DNA of 29,672 nt from Phil1 sp963643205 (GTDB lineage Bacteria > Bacillota > Clostridia > Christensenellales > CAG-138): assembly GCA_963643205.1 (NCBI GenBank), contig CAVIJJ010000022.1, positions 1-29,672 of the forward strand. Reading direction: 5' to 3'. A model generated the notes under the pieces. It ran no database searches and was not told the DNA's origin. It saw only the letters and a list, made by a program, of their open reading frames with translations. Shown piece after piece: positions 14,043-21,783 of the stretch. Each line of letters opens with the position of its first letter. The first letter of the stretch is position 1. The translations under genes were made by a program, and so were the position numbers.

Positions 14043-14816
14043 TTATTTTTTGAAAAACAGCTCGTAGCACAGCTTTATAAAAAATATCGCAAGCACGCTT
14101 ATCATAATGGGCTTAACGCCGCGGCTGCCCTTAGACGTGAACACGCGCGTGCCAAGATAATTGCCGGCTATGCTGAATACGCCCGCCAGAAGGCCAAGGG
14201 GATAAATTACGTTTCCGCTTGAAATATACACGGCGAGCGCGGCTATATTCGAAGAAAGGTTTATAACCTTTGTAATCCCCGCGGAAGAATTGAGCGGCAT
14301 ACGGGCGGCACCCGTAAGCAGAAGCAGCAGGAAGGTACCTGTGCCGGGGCCGTAAAAGCCATCGTACATTCCTATAAAAAAGGCGCTTGCAACGGCTATT
14401 ATAACCGTTTTTGTAAATGAAAACGGTTCAAGCTCGCTTTTATCCTTAAGCGATTTTTTGTTAAGCACATACGCCGCCACAAGCGGAAGTATGAAAAGCA
14501 TTATTATCTTAAAAGTGTTTTCCGGTATAAGCAGGGCCATATTCGCCCCCACCGCCGAGCCTATAAGGGCGGCCGCGGAGCAGGGCACGGCAAGCTTAAG
14601 CTCTATAAAGCCGGATTTGGCGAAGCGCGCGGTTGTAAGGGCCGCGCCCATGGCGGAGCTTAATTTGTTTGTGCCTATGGCGTTATGCACGGGAAGTCCG
14701 GCAAGCATATAAGCGGGCAGGGATATAAGCCCGCCCCCGCCGGCTATGGCGTCCACAAAGCCCGCCAGAAAAACCAGCGGACAAACTATGGCGAATTGCA
14801 ATAAAGTAAGGGTCAT
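14043..14816 (-). CDS. TauE/SafE (TSUP) family membrane permease
   Basis: A 257-residue integral membrane protein of the TSUP family, which exports or imports sulfur-containing anions such as sulfite, sulfoacetate and thiosulfate. The hallmark GFVDAIAGGGGLISLPA is at about 19-35, followed by NAIGTNKLSS. The second repeat has FFIGMYDGFYGPGTGTF, then GITKVINLSSNIAAL. About seven or eight hydrophobic helices can be counted. It resembles the YfcA subgroup. The substrate is unknown and no sulfur-metabolism genes are adjacent. GGAGGAG lies just upstream of ATG 14816. It appears to be a single-gene unit. Confidence 0.93.
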   Translation of the reverse strand: MTLTLLQFAIVCPLVFLAGFVDAIAGGGGLISLPAYMLAGLPVHNAIGTNKLSSAMGAALTTARFAKSGFIELKLAVPCSAAALIGSAVGANMALLIPENTFKIIMLFILPLVAAYVLNKKSLKDKSELEPFSFTKTVIIAVASAFFIGMYDGFYGPGTGTFLLLLLTGAARMPLNSSAGITKVINLSSNIAALAVYISSGNVIYPLGLLAGVFSIAGNYLGTRVFTSKGSRGVKPIMISVLAIFFIKLCYELFFKK

Positions 14817-14871
14817 AAACTCCTCCGTGGTGAGGTGGAAGCTGCGTTATTCCAATTAACCTAACCAAAAA

Positions 14872-14990
14872 CTGTCCCCGTTTACGGGAAAAATGAGTGC
14901 GAGCAAGGCGAGCGGTCGAAAGGGGAGCAGGAGAGAAAGCAAATTTGCTCGTTTAGCTGTTCCTCCACCGGTGGCGGCGTCCTTTGGCGC
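14872..14990. repeat. Intergenic repeat-like block with palindromes
   Basis: The gap between the TSUP gene and the ModA-like gene holds CTGTCCCCGTTTACGGG, the perfect palindrome AGCAAATTTGCT, and CCTCCACCGGTGGCGG (14962-14977). The last of these nearly repeats the 16-base palindrome at 192-207. GAGTGCGAGCAAGGCGAGC also resembles part of the 1-111 repeat in composition. No gene is visible in the block. Confidence 0.5.
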
Positions 14991-15016
14991 AAATAGGTTT
15001 AGACTGGCGCGGGTAA

Positions 15017-15043
15017 TAATAAAGGCGGTGTAGCGCCGCCTTT
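15017..15043 (-). terminator. Terminator of the ModA-like gene
   Basis: AAAGGCGG (15021-15028) pairs with CCGCCTTT (15036-15043) around a 7-base loop. The minus strand continues TTTATTATTA. It starts about 20 bases past the stop of the 15571-15062 gene. Confidence 0.8.
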
Positions 15044-15061
15044 AATTTCCATGAATAAATT

Positions 15062-15571
15062 TTATTTGGTAAAGCCGTACTCACTGAGGACGGTTTCGGC
15101 CTCCTCGCTTACGAGATAGTCCATAAAGCCCTGCATCACGCTCTGGCGATCGGAATTATTCATTATGGCTATGGCACAAACGGTGCCATCCGCGCCGGTA
15201 AGGGTTATGCGGGTTGAATGGATCGCAAAGTCCTGTCCGTTGGCCGCGGCGTCTATCGCGTCAAGCGTTTCCACTCCGCTTACGAACACGGCATCGGCAT
15301 ACTCGCCCGCCTCTATGCGGGAAACTATGTTTTCTGAGGTATCGTCGGTTATGAGGATTATCGCCTTTTCACGCTCGGGCAGCTCGCGCACGGGCTTGGT
15401 ATAGGCCTCAGCGGCGGCGGTAATCATTTCCTTGAGCGACTCATCAACGTATATTGTAACCTCGCCCTCATCCTTGGTCGTGGTAGTGGTGGTTGTGGTC
15501 ATGCAGCCGGTGAGCATTGTGAGCGCGAACACGGCGGCCAAGGTTAATGCGGCGATTTTGCTGATCTTCAT
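15062..15571 (-). CDS. Miniature ModA-like periplasmic-binding lipoprotein
   Basis: A 169-residue lipoprotein. The signal peptide ends in lipobox LTGC (C23), followed by M and eight Thr in a row. The mature part resembles ABC-type molybdate-binding (ModA) and other type 2 binding proteins: a first strand EVTIYVDESLKEMITAAAEAY, then ADAVFVSG (compare ADVFISA in ModA), and at the end FMDYLVSEEAETVLSEYGF (compare FLDFLLSPEGQ...LEKYGF). ModA is normally about 230-260 residues, so roughly 80-100 residues of the middle seem to be missing while both ends are kept. No permease or ATPase gene is adjacent. AAAGGA precedes the ATG, and the gene has its own promoter and terminator. It could be a reduced binding or scavenging protein, or a decayed one. 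Confidence 0.85.
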   Translation of the reverse strand: MKISKIAALTLAAVFALTMLTGCMTTTTTTTTKDEGEVTIYVDESLKEMITAAAEAYTKPVRELPEREKAIILITDDTSENIVSRIEAGEYADAVFVSGVETLDAIDAAANGQDFAIHSTRITLTGADGTVCAIAIMNNSDRQSVMQGFMDYLVSEEAETVLSEYGFTK

Positions 15572-15607
15572 ATGGTTATATCCTTTCTTACATACACAGT
15601 TCTTTAT

Positions 15608-15636
15608 ATTTTACCATTCATGAGCGAAAAGCGCAA
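15608..15636 (-). promoter_or_regulatory. Promoter of the ModA-like gene
   Basis: On the minus strand, TTGCGC (15636-15631), a 17-base spacer and TAAAAT (15613-15608). The -35 ends right at the rarA stop codon, so this small gene can be transcribed separately from rarA. Confidence 0.6.
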
Positions 15637-16944
15637 TTATTCTTCTATCTTTCCGTTCTTAATATGGTTTTGCCTTATTTTGCCCTCGTTGCCCAGCTCC
15701 CCGGGGATATAGTATCGTTTGCCCTTAACGGAGGGCGGCATATATTCCTGCGCCACCACGTGGCCCGGATAATCATGGGGATATTTATAGCCCTTGCCGT
15801 TGCCCATCTGCTTTGCGCCCTTATAGGAGGTATCCCTAAGGTATACGGGAACGGGCATATCGGGTATGCTCTCCGCGTCCGCGAAGGCGGATTCCATGGC
15901 CATAACAACGCTGTTAGACTTGGGGCTTTCGCATATAAATATTATAGCCTGCGTTATTGAAAGCCTGGCCTCGGGCATACCTATAAGCTCAAGCGCCTGC
16001 GCGGCGGCAACGGCCTGAACCATTGCCTGGGGGTTGGCAAGGCCAACATCCTCCGAAGCGTGCGCAATCAATCTTCGGCAGATAATACGCGGATCAACGC
16101 CCGCGTACACAAGGCGGGCAAACCAGGCTATCGCGGCATCGCTGTCCCCTCCGCGAAGGCTTTTGCAGAAGGCCGAAAGCATATTATAAAACTGCTCATC
16201 GTCAACGTTTACAACCTTTTTCTGCACGCTTTCCGCGGCAACGGCGGCATCAATATGAATAACGCCGTTTTCATCGGGCGCGGTTGTAAGCGCCGCAAGC
16301 TCAAGCGCGTTAAGCGCGCAGCGGGCATCCCCGTTCGCGGTTGATGCTATGTGCTCAAAAGCGTCGTCATCAATTTTTATATTAAGCGAACCTAAGCCCC
16401 GCTCATTATCCGAAAGGGCGGCGCGCATCGCCCGGCCCACATCCTTAACCGAAAGCGGATAAAACTGAAACAGCCTGCAGCGGGAAACAACGGCGCCCGT
16501 CATGGATACCATGGGATTTTCCGTGGTTGAGCCTATAAAGCGCACTATGCCGGACTCAAGCGCGGGCAGGATTGAATCGCTCTGCGTTTTTGACCAGCGG
16601 TGGCACTCATCAAGCAAAAGATAGGTTGGCGTGCCGTACATTTTAAGGTCCTTCTCCGCCTGGTCTATTACGGCGCGAACCTCCCTTACGCCGGCGGTTA
16701 CGGCATTAAGCTTTGCTATTTTGGCGCCGGTATGGGCGGCTATAACGCTTGCGAGGGTTGTTTTGCCGCAGCCCGGAGGGCCGAAGAATATGCTGCTTGT
16801 AAGGGTATCGGTTTCTATTGCGCGCCTTAAAAGCCTGCCCTTGCCAACTATGTGCTCCTGCCCTATGAATTCGTCAAGCGTTCTTGGGCGCATTCTGTCC
16901 GCAAGAGGGGCGCGGCGGCCTGCCGATGCCGAAAAAAGGTCCAT
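15637..16944 (-). CDS. rarA: Replication-associated recombination protein RarA (MgsA)
   Basis: A 435-residue AAA+ ATPase acting at stalled replication forks. Walker A GPPGCGKT is at 55-62, Walker B YLLLDECHR at 108-116, sensor 1 GSTTENP at 138-144, and the arginine-finger segment SRCRLFQF at 154-161. The opening LADRMRPRTLDEFIGQEHIVG is diagnostic. The C-terminal half contains the AYxxxVDPRIICRRLIAHASEDVGLA tetramerisation region and the Pro/Gly-rich YKYPHDYPGH near the end. Length is normal. It is divergent from the MATE gene, with closely packed promoters between them. Confidence 0.96.
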   Translation of the reverse strand: MDLFSASAGRRAPLADRMRPRTLDEFIGQEHIVGKGRLLRRAIETDTLTSSIFFGPPGCGKTTLASVIAAHTGAKIAKLNAVTAGVREVRAVIDQAEKDLKMYGTPTYLLLDECHRWSKTQSDSILPALESGIVRFIGSTTENPMVSMTGAVVSRCRLFQFYPLSVKDVGRAMRAALSDNERGLGSLNIKIDDDAFEHIASTANGDARCALNALELAALTTAPDENGVIHIDAAVAAESVQKKVVNVDDEQFYNMLSAFCKSLRGGDSDAAIAWFARLVYAGVDPRIICRRLIAHASEDVGLANPQAMVQAVAAAQALELIGMPEARLSITQAIIFICESPKSNSVVMAMESAFADAESIPDMPVPVYLRDTSYKGAKQMGNGKGYKYPHDYPGHVVAQEYMPPSVKGKRYYIPGELGNEGKIRQNHIKNGKIEE

Positions 16945-16980
16945 TATCCTCAGTCCTTTCTCATTGATTTACGCACATTG

Positions 16981-17009
16981 ATTATACCCTAAATGCGCTC
17001 TTTACACAA
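16981..17009 (-). promoter_or_regulatory. Putative promoter of rarA
   Basis: On the minus strand, TATAAT (16986-16981) preceded at 17 bases by TTGTGT (17009-17004). The -35 is weak, but the -10 is perfect. It overlaps the -35 of the divergent MATE promoter. Confidence 0.5.
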
Positions 17010-17029
17010 TCTCGACCGCGGCGTATAAT
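17001..17029 (+). promoter_or_regulatory. Promoter of the MATE exporter gene
   Basis: TTTACA (17001-17006), a 17-base spacer and TATAAT (17024-17029). Initiation near 17036 gives a leader of about 48 bases before GTG 17084. The -35 hexamer is shared with the minus-strand rarA promoter, so RNA polymerase binding may be mutually exclusive. Confidence 0.8.
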
Positions 17030-17083
17030 CATACTCGGTTAGTGGGAATTAACACTTTTCTTTAGGAGGATGTTAAACACAAA

Positions 17084-18517
17084 GTGAAGCAGCAGCAAAT
17101 AGACATAACAAGCTCAGCGCACAGCCCGGGCAAAATAATATGGAAGCTGGCATGGCCCGTAATGCTCGAGCAGGTGCTGGTAATGATGGTTCAATATGTG
17201 GACACGGCAATGGTAGGCGCGATAGGCCCTAACGCCACGGCCGCGGTTGCGCTCACAACCTCCACAAACTGGCTGATGAACGGCATTATAGCCGGCGTTG
17301 CCATAGGCTTCAGCGTTCCGGTCGGCAACTACATAGGCGCAAAGCTTTACGATAAGGCAAGGGACGTTGTACGCCAAAGCGTTATGGCGGTTTTCGCCGT
17401 TGGCGCCGTGCTTACGGCGATTATGCTTCTGCTCGCTCCGCATCTTCCCTACTGGCTTGGCGGAGACCCGGAAATATGCCCGGACGCGACAAGCTATATT
17501 TCAATAGTTTGCTTATCATACATAGCAAGCACGTCCATACAGGTTTGCTCAAGCATACTGCGCTGCACCGGCGATACGTCAACGCCGCTTATATTCAACG
17601 TTTCCACAAACCTGATAAACATGGTGCTCAACTTTTTGCTTATATATGAGCCGAGAGAAATTTCCGTATTCGGGCTCTCGTTCAATATGTGGGGCGCGGG
17701 GCTCGGCGTATCGGGCGCGGCAATCGCCACGGCTGTCGCCAATATGTTCTCGGGCGTAATGCTCCTAAGGGCGCTGTTCCTTAAGAAATTCCCCTGCAAT
17801 ATAAGCACAAAGGACAAGTTCCGCTTTGACAGAGAAATTTGGGGCGACATGGTGCGCGTAGGCACGCCCGTAACGTTTGACAGGGTTTGCATATCCTTTG
17901 GCCAGATACTTATGACGGCCATGGTAACCTCCCTCGGCACGGCGTCTCTCGCGGCGCACTCGCTTGGCATAACGGCGGAATCAATAACATATATGCCGGG
18001 ATACGGCTTCAGCGCGGCGGCCACAACGCTTGTTGCCCAAAGTCTGGGCGCGGGTCGCAAGGACCTTGCGAAGAAGTTTTCGAGTATATGCGTTATAGGC
18101 TGCGTAATAATGATGAGCGCGCTTGGCGTTGTGCTGTTCTTCTTCGGCGGTAACATAGTATCTCTGTTTACCCCAAGCGCGGAGGTTGTGCTTTTAAGCG
18201 CGGCGGCGCTTAGGGTGGAGGCACTGGCGCAGCCCTTCTTCGCCCTTACAAACTCCATCGCGGGCACGTTCCGCGGGGCAAGAAAAACAAAATGGCTGTT
18301 CCTGTTCGGTCTTGCGGGCATGTGGCTTGTTCGCCTGCCGGTTTGCTATATTATGACGCACTACACAACCCTTGGCCTTACCGGCGCCTGGATAGGCATG
18401 GCGGGAGACCTTACCGTTCGCGGCATAGTTTCCTTTATCGTTTACCGCACGGGAAGCTGGCTTGAGGTGCCCATGAACGTGGGCTACGTGGAGCCCAAGG
18501 AAGGCGGAAAGGACTGA
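17084..18517 (+). CDS. MATE-family multidrug/sodium antiporter
   Basis: A 477-residue membrane transporter of the MATE family, which exports cationic drugs or metabolites using H+ or Na+ gradients. About twelve hydrophobic helices occur in two halves. Family segments include KLAWPVMLEQVLVMMVQYVDTAMVG in the first helix, RCTGDTSTPL, and in the second half GVGTPVTFDR-like RVGTPVTFDRV, YGFSAAATTLVAQSLGAGR and AGTFRGARKT. The only possible in-frame start is GTG 17084. GGAGGA lies 13 bases upstream, longer than usual, so initiation may be weak. Substrate cannot be read from the sequence. It is a single-gene unit ending at a strong terminator. Confidence 0.94.
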   Translation: MKQQQIDITSSAHSPGKIIWKLAWPVMLEQVLVMMVQYVDTAMVGAIGPNATAAVALTTSTNWLMNGIIAGVAIGFSVPVGNYIGAKLYDKARDVVRQSVMAVFAVGAVLTAIMLLLAPHLPYWLGGDPEICPDATSYISIVCLSYIASTSIQVCSSILRCTGDTSTPLIFNVSTNLINMVLNFLLIYEPREISVFGLSFNMWGAGLGVSGAAIATAVANMFSGVMLLRALFLKKFPCNISTKDKFRFDREIWGDMVRVGTPVTFDRVCISFGQILMTAMVTSLGTASLAAHSLGITAESITYMPGYGFSAAATTLVAQSLGAGRKDLAKKFSSICVIGCVIMMSALGVVLFFFGGNIVSLFTPSAEVVLLSAAALRVEALAQPFFALTNSIAGTFRGARKTKWLFLFGLAGMWLVRLPVCYIMTHYTTLGLTGAWIGMAGDLTVRGIVSFIVYRTGSWLEVPMNVGYVEPKEGGKD

Positions 18518-18646
18518 GTTTGCATTTAGCCCGTCTTTGCCGACGATATTTCGATTTTATAAAGAATATTTAATCGTTATATCGCCGCAACTTAATGAAA
18601 CGTTTCCTGCAAAAACGCGAGTCAATCAGTTAACCCAACTTAAATC

Positions 18647-18691
18647 AAAACGCCGCATTGCCTGCATTTTCCGGCAATTCGCGGCGTTTTT
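18647..18691 (+). terminator. Terminator of the MATE gene
   Basis: AAAACGCCGC (18647-18656) pairs with GCGGCGTTTT (18681-18690), with the inner arms ATTGCC and GGCAAT extending the stem. T-rich sequence follows. Because the outer arms are A- and T-rich it could act in both directions. Confidence 0.85.
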
Positions 18692-18787
18692 GCATACTCT
18701 CGCGGCTGCACAATTGAAGGATTGGGTATGCAAAGCGCATAATCGGGCCTTATAGCAAAGCTTTTTGTGCTTAAAAAAACGAATTGC

Positions 18788-18821
18788 CGCCCTTGTTTAA
18801 CGGGCGTTTTGTTGCTATAAT
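18788..18821 (+). promoter_or_regulatory. Promoter of prs with embedded hairpin
   Basis: TTGTTT (18793-18798), a 17-base spacer and TATAAT (18816-18821). CGCCC (18788-18792) and GGGCG (18802-18806) flank the -35 and form a short hairpin followed by TTTTG, like a small terminator overlapping the promoter. The arrangement parallels 3072-3105. Confidence 0.7.
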
Positions 18822-18855
18822 TAGCATAATTTCGCATAAGGGGGTCAAAGCATAA

Positions 18856-19896
18856 ATGCTTGGACAAGGAACTAACGATCCTATAAGGATTTTCGGCGGC
18901 AGCGCCAGCACCAAATTCGTTAAGAAAATGTGCGACTATCTGGGCTGCCCTGTTGGAGACAACACCACCTTGGTATTCTCTGAAGGCAACACGTTCGTTC
19001 GCCTGAACGAGAGCGTACGCGACAAGGACGTTTACCTGGTTCAGACCATCGGCCTTAACCCCAACAACGAATTCATGGAGCTGGTATTCTACATAGACGC
19101 GCTTAAGCGCGCCAGCGCCAGCAGCGTATCCGTTATAATGCCGTACTTCAGCTACGCCAAGGGCGACAAGAAGGACGAGCCCCGCGTATCCATCCGCGGC
19201 CGCGTTTGCGCGGACATGCTCGAGATGGCCGGTGCCGACCGCGTGCTTACAATGGATCTTCACGCCGCGCAGGTGCAGGGATTCTTCTCCAAGCCGGTTG
19301 ATCACCTTTACGCACAGCCCCTGCTTGCGGCATACGCCCGCTACGCAGGCATAGTCACTCCGGACAGGATGGACGACATAGTTGTTGTTTCCCCGGACGC
19401 GGGCAGCGCGAAACGTGCCCGTTCCATGGCGGACGAACTGGGCTGCGCCGTTGCGATAGGCGACAAGATGCGCGTTGGCCACGACGAAAACGCCAAGGTG
19501 CTTGAGATAATAGGCGATGTTAAGGGCAAGGACTGCATAGTGGTTGACGACTTCACCATTTCCGGCGGAACGCTGATAGACGTGGCCCACGGCCTTAAGG
19601 AAAAGGGCGCCAACAAGATTTACGCTTTCCTCTCCCATGTTGTGCTGCAGGAAAAGGGCGTAAAGCGCATAGACGAAAGCCCCATAGAGATGCTTGTTTC
19701 AACCGACACGGTGGATTGCCCCGCGGTTGCCAACAGCAAGAAGATTCGCATAATCTCCGCCGCGCCTCTGTTCGCGGAAGCCGTAAAGGCCATTCACGAG
19801 CGCGGCTCTGTAAGCACTCTGTTTGAGCATACTCCCAAGAAGATGCTCGAGATAAGCTTTGCCCAGCAGATGAGCCTGGACGGAGTAACCAAATAA
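18856..19896 (+). CDS. prs: Ribose-phosphate pyrophosphokinase (divergent, 346 aa)
   Basis: This enzyme makes PRPP from ribose 5-phosphate and ATP, feeding nucleotide, histidine and tryptophan synthesis. Family blocks are IMPYFSYAKGDKKDEPR (94-110), TMDLHAAQVQGFF (132-144) with H136, the VVSPDAGSAKRAR segment (177-189) and the PRPP loop VVDDFTISGGTL (229-240). The loop differs from the common DD(I/M)xDTAGT, and the motif after PYF (KKDEPRVSIRGR) differs from the usual RKDRPREPI. The protein is also about 30 residues longer than typical, with a C-terminal extension. It therefore belongs to a divergent Prs clade, and a second canonical prs elsewhere is possible. AAGGGGG lies upstream of ATG 18856. 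Codons ATC, GTT and CTG are more common here than in neighbours, suggesting good expression. Confidence 0.9.
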   Translation: MLGQGTNDPIRIFGGSASTKFVKKMCDYLGCPVGDNTTLVFSEGNTFVRLNESVRDKDVYLVQTIGLNPNNEFMELVFYIDALKRASASSVSVIMPYFSYAKGDKKDEPRVSIRGRVCADMLEMAGADRVLTMDLHAAQVQGFFSKPVDHLYAQPLLAAYARYAGIVTPDRMDDIVVVSPDAGSAKRARSMADELGCAVAIGDKMRVGHDENAKVLEIIGDVKGKDCIVVDDFTISGGTLIDVAHGLKEKGANKIYAFLSHVVLQEKGVKRIDESPIEMLVSTDTVDCPAVANSKKIRIISAAPLFAEAVKAIHERGSVSTLFEHTPKKMLEISFAQQMSLDGVTK

Positions 19897-19919
19897 GTTT
19901 GTTCCCCTTTTTATATATT

Positions 19920-19963
19920 GCGGCGTGCTGTAGCTTTTGTCTCGGCATGCCGCTTTATTTTTT
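19920..19963 (+). terminator. Terminator of prs
   Basis: GCGGCGTGC (19920-19928) pairs with GCATGCCGC (19945-19953) with one mismatch around a 16-base loop, followed by TTTATTTTTT. Confidence 0.75.
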
Positions 19964-19997
19964 GGCAATAATCCTTTCCGCCTCGATTTTGGGGCAC

Positions 19998-20020
19998 AAA
20001 AAAGGCGGCACACTGCCGCC
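19998..20020 (-). terminator. Terminator of the lipid cluster (acyl ligase gene)
   Basis: GGCGGCA (20004-20010) pairs with TGCCGCC (20014-20020) around a 3-base loop. On the minus strand the stem is followed by TTTTTT (20003-19998). It lies 16 bases past the stop of the 21754-20036 gene. Confidence 0.85.
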
Positions 20021-20035
20021 GATTTTCGGTTCTTT

Positions 20036-21754
20036 TTAGTTTTTCAGCTGCTCCGCCGCTTTTTTAAGCTCGTCTTCCTCAAGCACGCGGTAAGCAACCT
20101 TGCCCACAAGCGTTTTGGGCAGATCCTCGCGGAACTCTATATCGTAGGGCATAGCGTACTTTGCAACGTGCTTTGAACAATACTCAAGCAGCTGCTTCTT
20201 CATGCTCTCCCCCGCCTCGTAGCCGGGCTTAAGAACAACAAAGGCCTTTATCTTCTGCATCTTGTAAGGATCCGGCACGCCTATAACGCAGCTCATGTGC
20301 ACGGCCTCGTGGGCGTCGAGCACGTTTTCCATCTGTGAAGGATAAACATTATAGCCGCTGGTTACTATCATGCGCTTGATTCTCTGGCGGAAGTATATGA
20401 ACCCGTCCTCGTCCATAACGCCGAGGTCGCCCGTATGCACATATGTGCGGCCGTCTTCATGCTTGCGCAGGGTTTGGGCCGTTTCGTCGGGGTGGTTGCA
20501 GTATTCAACCATTACGGTGGGTCCAGCAAGACAAATTTCGCCCTCCTCGCCGTAAGGAAGCTCCTCTTCCGTGCCAACCTTGACTATTTTATAGAACGTG
20601 TCCGGGAAGGGTATGCCTATGCTGCCCTCTCGGCTCATGTTATAAGGCGTCAGGCAGCTTGCGGTAACGCACTCGGTCGTGCCGTAGCCCTCGCGTACCT
20701 CTATGGTGGCCTTATGCTGCTTTAAGAACTTGTCTATGCGCTTTTTAAGCTCCACGCTCAGGCTGTCTCCGCCGGAGAACATGCCCTTAAGGCAGGAAAG
20801 GTCAAGATCGTCTATGCCGTCAAGCCTTAACAAAGCCTCAAAAAGCGTGGGCACGCCGGCTATGAAATTGGGCTTATGCTTTTCAAGAAGCTCCGCGTAT
20901 GTTTTGGGCGTGAAGCGCGGCACAAGTATGCACCTGCCGCCGCTTACAAGCATGGAGTGTATGCTTACGCCAAGGCCGAAGCCATGGAACATGGGCATTA
21001 TGGCAAGCATCTTGTCGCCCGGCTCAAACATGGGGTTGGTGGCTATTATCTGCCTGCCGAGGGCGTTAAAATTAAGGTTTGAAAGCAGAATGCCCTTTGT
21101 TTTGCCGGTGGTGCCGCCGCTGTAAAGAATGGCCGCGCCCTGCTCCGCGCGCCTTGGCACCCGGTATTCAATAACGCCATCACCGTTCTTTATAAACTGC
21201 TTCCAGGTTATGGTCCAGTCCGTTTCCGGTACCTTGGCTATCTTTTTGCCGAGCGTAAGCTTATACCCAACCTTTTTAACGGGGCCCAGCGCGTCGGCAA
21301 CGGACGCGATTATAAGCGTTTCAAGGCCGGTTTTTTCCTTTATCGCCTGAAACTTGGGGAAGAACTGATCAAGCGTTATGGCGACCTTTGATTTTGAGTC
21401 GTTAAGATAGAACGCTATCTCGTTTTCGCTTGAAAGGGGATGAATCATGTTCGCTATCGCGCCTATCATGTTGGCGGCATAGAACATGGAAACGGTTTGA
21501 GGAGTGTTGGGCATGCATATCGTTACCCTGTCCTCTTCCTTTACGCCCAGAGCCTTAAGCGCCTTCGCGGCCGATCTTATATCCCTTACGGCATCGGAAT
21601 AGGTTGTTTTTTTGCCCATGAAATCATAGGCTATATAGTCGGGATACTCCCTGGCCACCTGCTCAACGGCTTCTTCCATTGTGCAGTCCGGGTATTCAAG
21701 CGTCTCCGGGACGCAGCCGTAGTACTTAAACCACGGCTTTTTAACTTGTTCCAT
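20036..21754 (-). CDS. Acyl-CoA / acyl-ACP synthetase (AMP-forming)
   Basis: A 572-residue ANL-superfamily ligase, close in style to long-chain fatty acyl-CoA synthetases (FadD). It activates a carboxylic acid as acyl-AMP, then transfers it to CoA or ACP. Core motifs are intact: the P-loop YSGGTTGKTKG (211-221), YGTTE (357-361), TGD (441-443), the hinge RIKRMIVTSGYNVYP (458-472) and the catalytic K552 in LVGKVAYR. It is the last gene of the minus-strand cluster, 29 bases after the reductase. Beside a serine-palmitoyltransferase-like enzyme, the likely job is to supply the acyl thioester, as an acyl-ACP synthetase does in Caulobacter ceramide synthesis. The substrate (fatty acid length, CoA or ACP) is inference. 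Confidence 0.92.
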   Translation of the reverse strand: MEQVKKPWFKYYGCVPETLEYPDCTMEEAVEQVAREYPDYIAYDFMGKKTTYSDAVRDIRSAAKALKALGVKEEDRVTICMPNTPQTVSMFYAANMIGAIANMIHPLSSENEIAFYLNDSKSKVAITLDQFFPKFQAIKEKTGLETLIIASVADALGPVKKVGYKLTLGKKIAKVPETDWTITWKQFIKNGDGVIEYRVPRRAEQGAAILYSGGTTGKTKGILLSNLNFNALGRQIIATNPMFEPGDKMLAIMPMFHGFGLGVSIHSMLVSGGRCILVPRFTPKTYAELLEKHKPNFIAGVPTLFEALLRLDGIDDLDLSCLKGMFSGGDSLSVELKKRIDKFLKQHKATIEVREGYGTTECVTASCLTPYNMSREGSIGIPFPDTFYKIVKVGTEEELPYGEEGEICLAGPTVMVEYCNHPDETAQTLRKHEDGRTYVHTGDLGVMDEDGFIYFRQRIKRMIVTSGYNVYPSQMENVLDAHEAVHMSCVIGVPDPYKMQKIKAFVVLKPGYEAGESMKKQLLEYCSKHVAKYAMPYDIEFREDLPKTLVGKVAYRVLEEDELKKAAEQLKN

Positions 21755-21783
21755 CTGAACCTCCGAATAATTGCAGATAAAAA

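Larger units (their letters stand above)
18518..18855. other. Intergenic region between MATE and prs
   Basis: This 338-base gap holds the MATE terminator (18647-18691) and the prs promoter region (18788-18821). The remainder (18518-18646 and 18692-18787) is A+T-rich, and I see no gene or RNA element in it. Confidence 0.7.

Noticed and set aside
17069..17086. Six-codon mini-frame (ATG to TGA) overlapping the MATE GTG start
   Set aside because: The ribosome site directly touches this ATG with no spacer, so translation is doubtful; overlap with GTGA is probably chance.
18640..19638. Long (332-codon) open frame antisense to prs
   Set aside because: It lies over a clearly conserved enzyme gene and arises from that gene's codon bias; it also crosses the MATE terminator.
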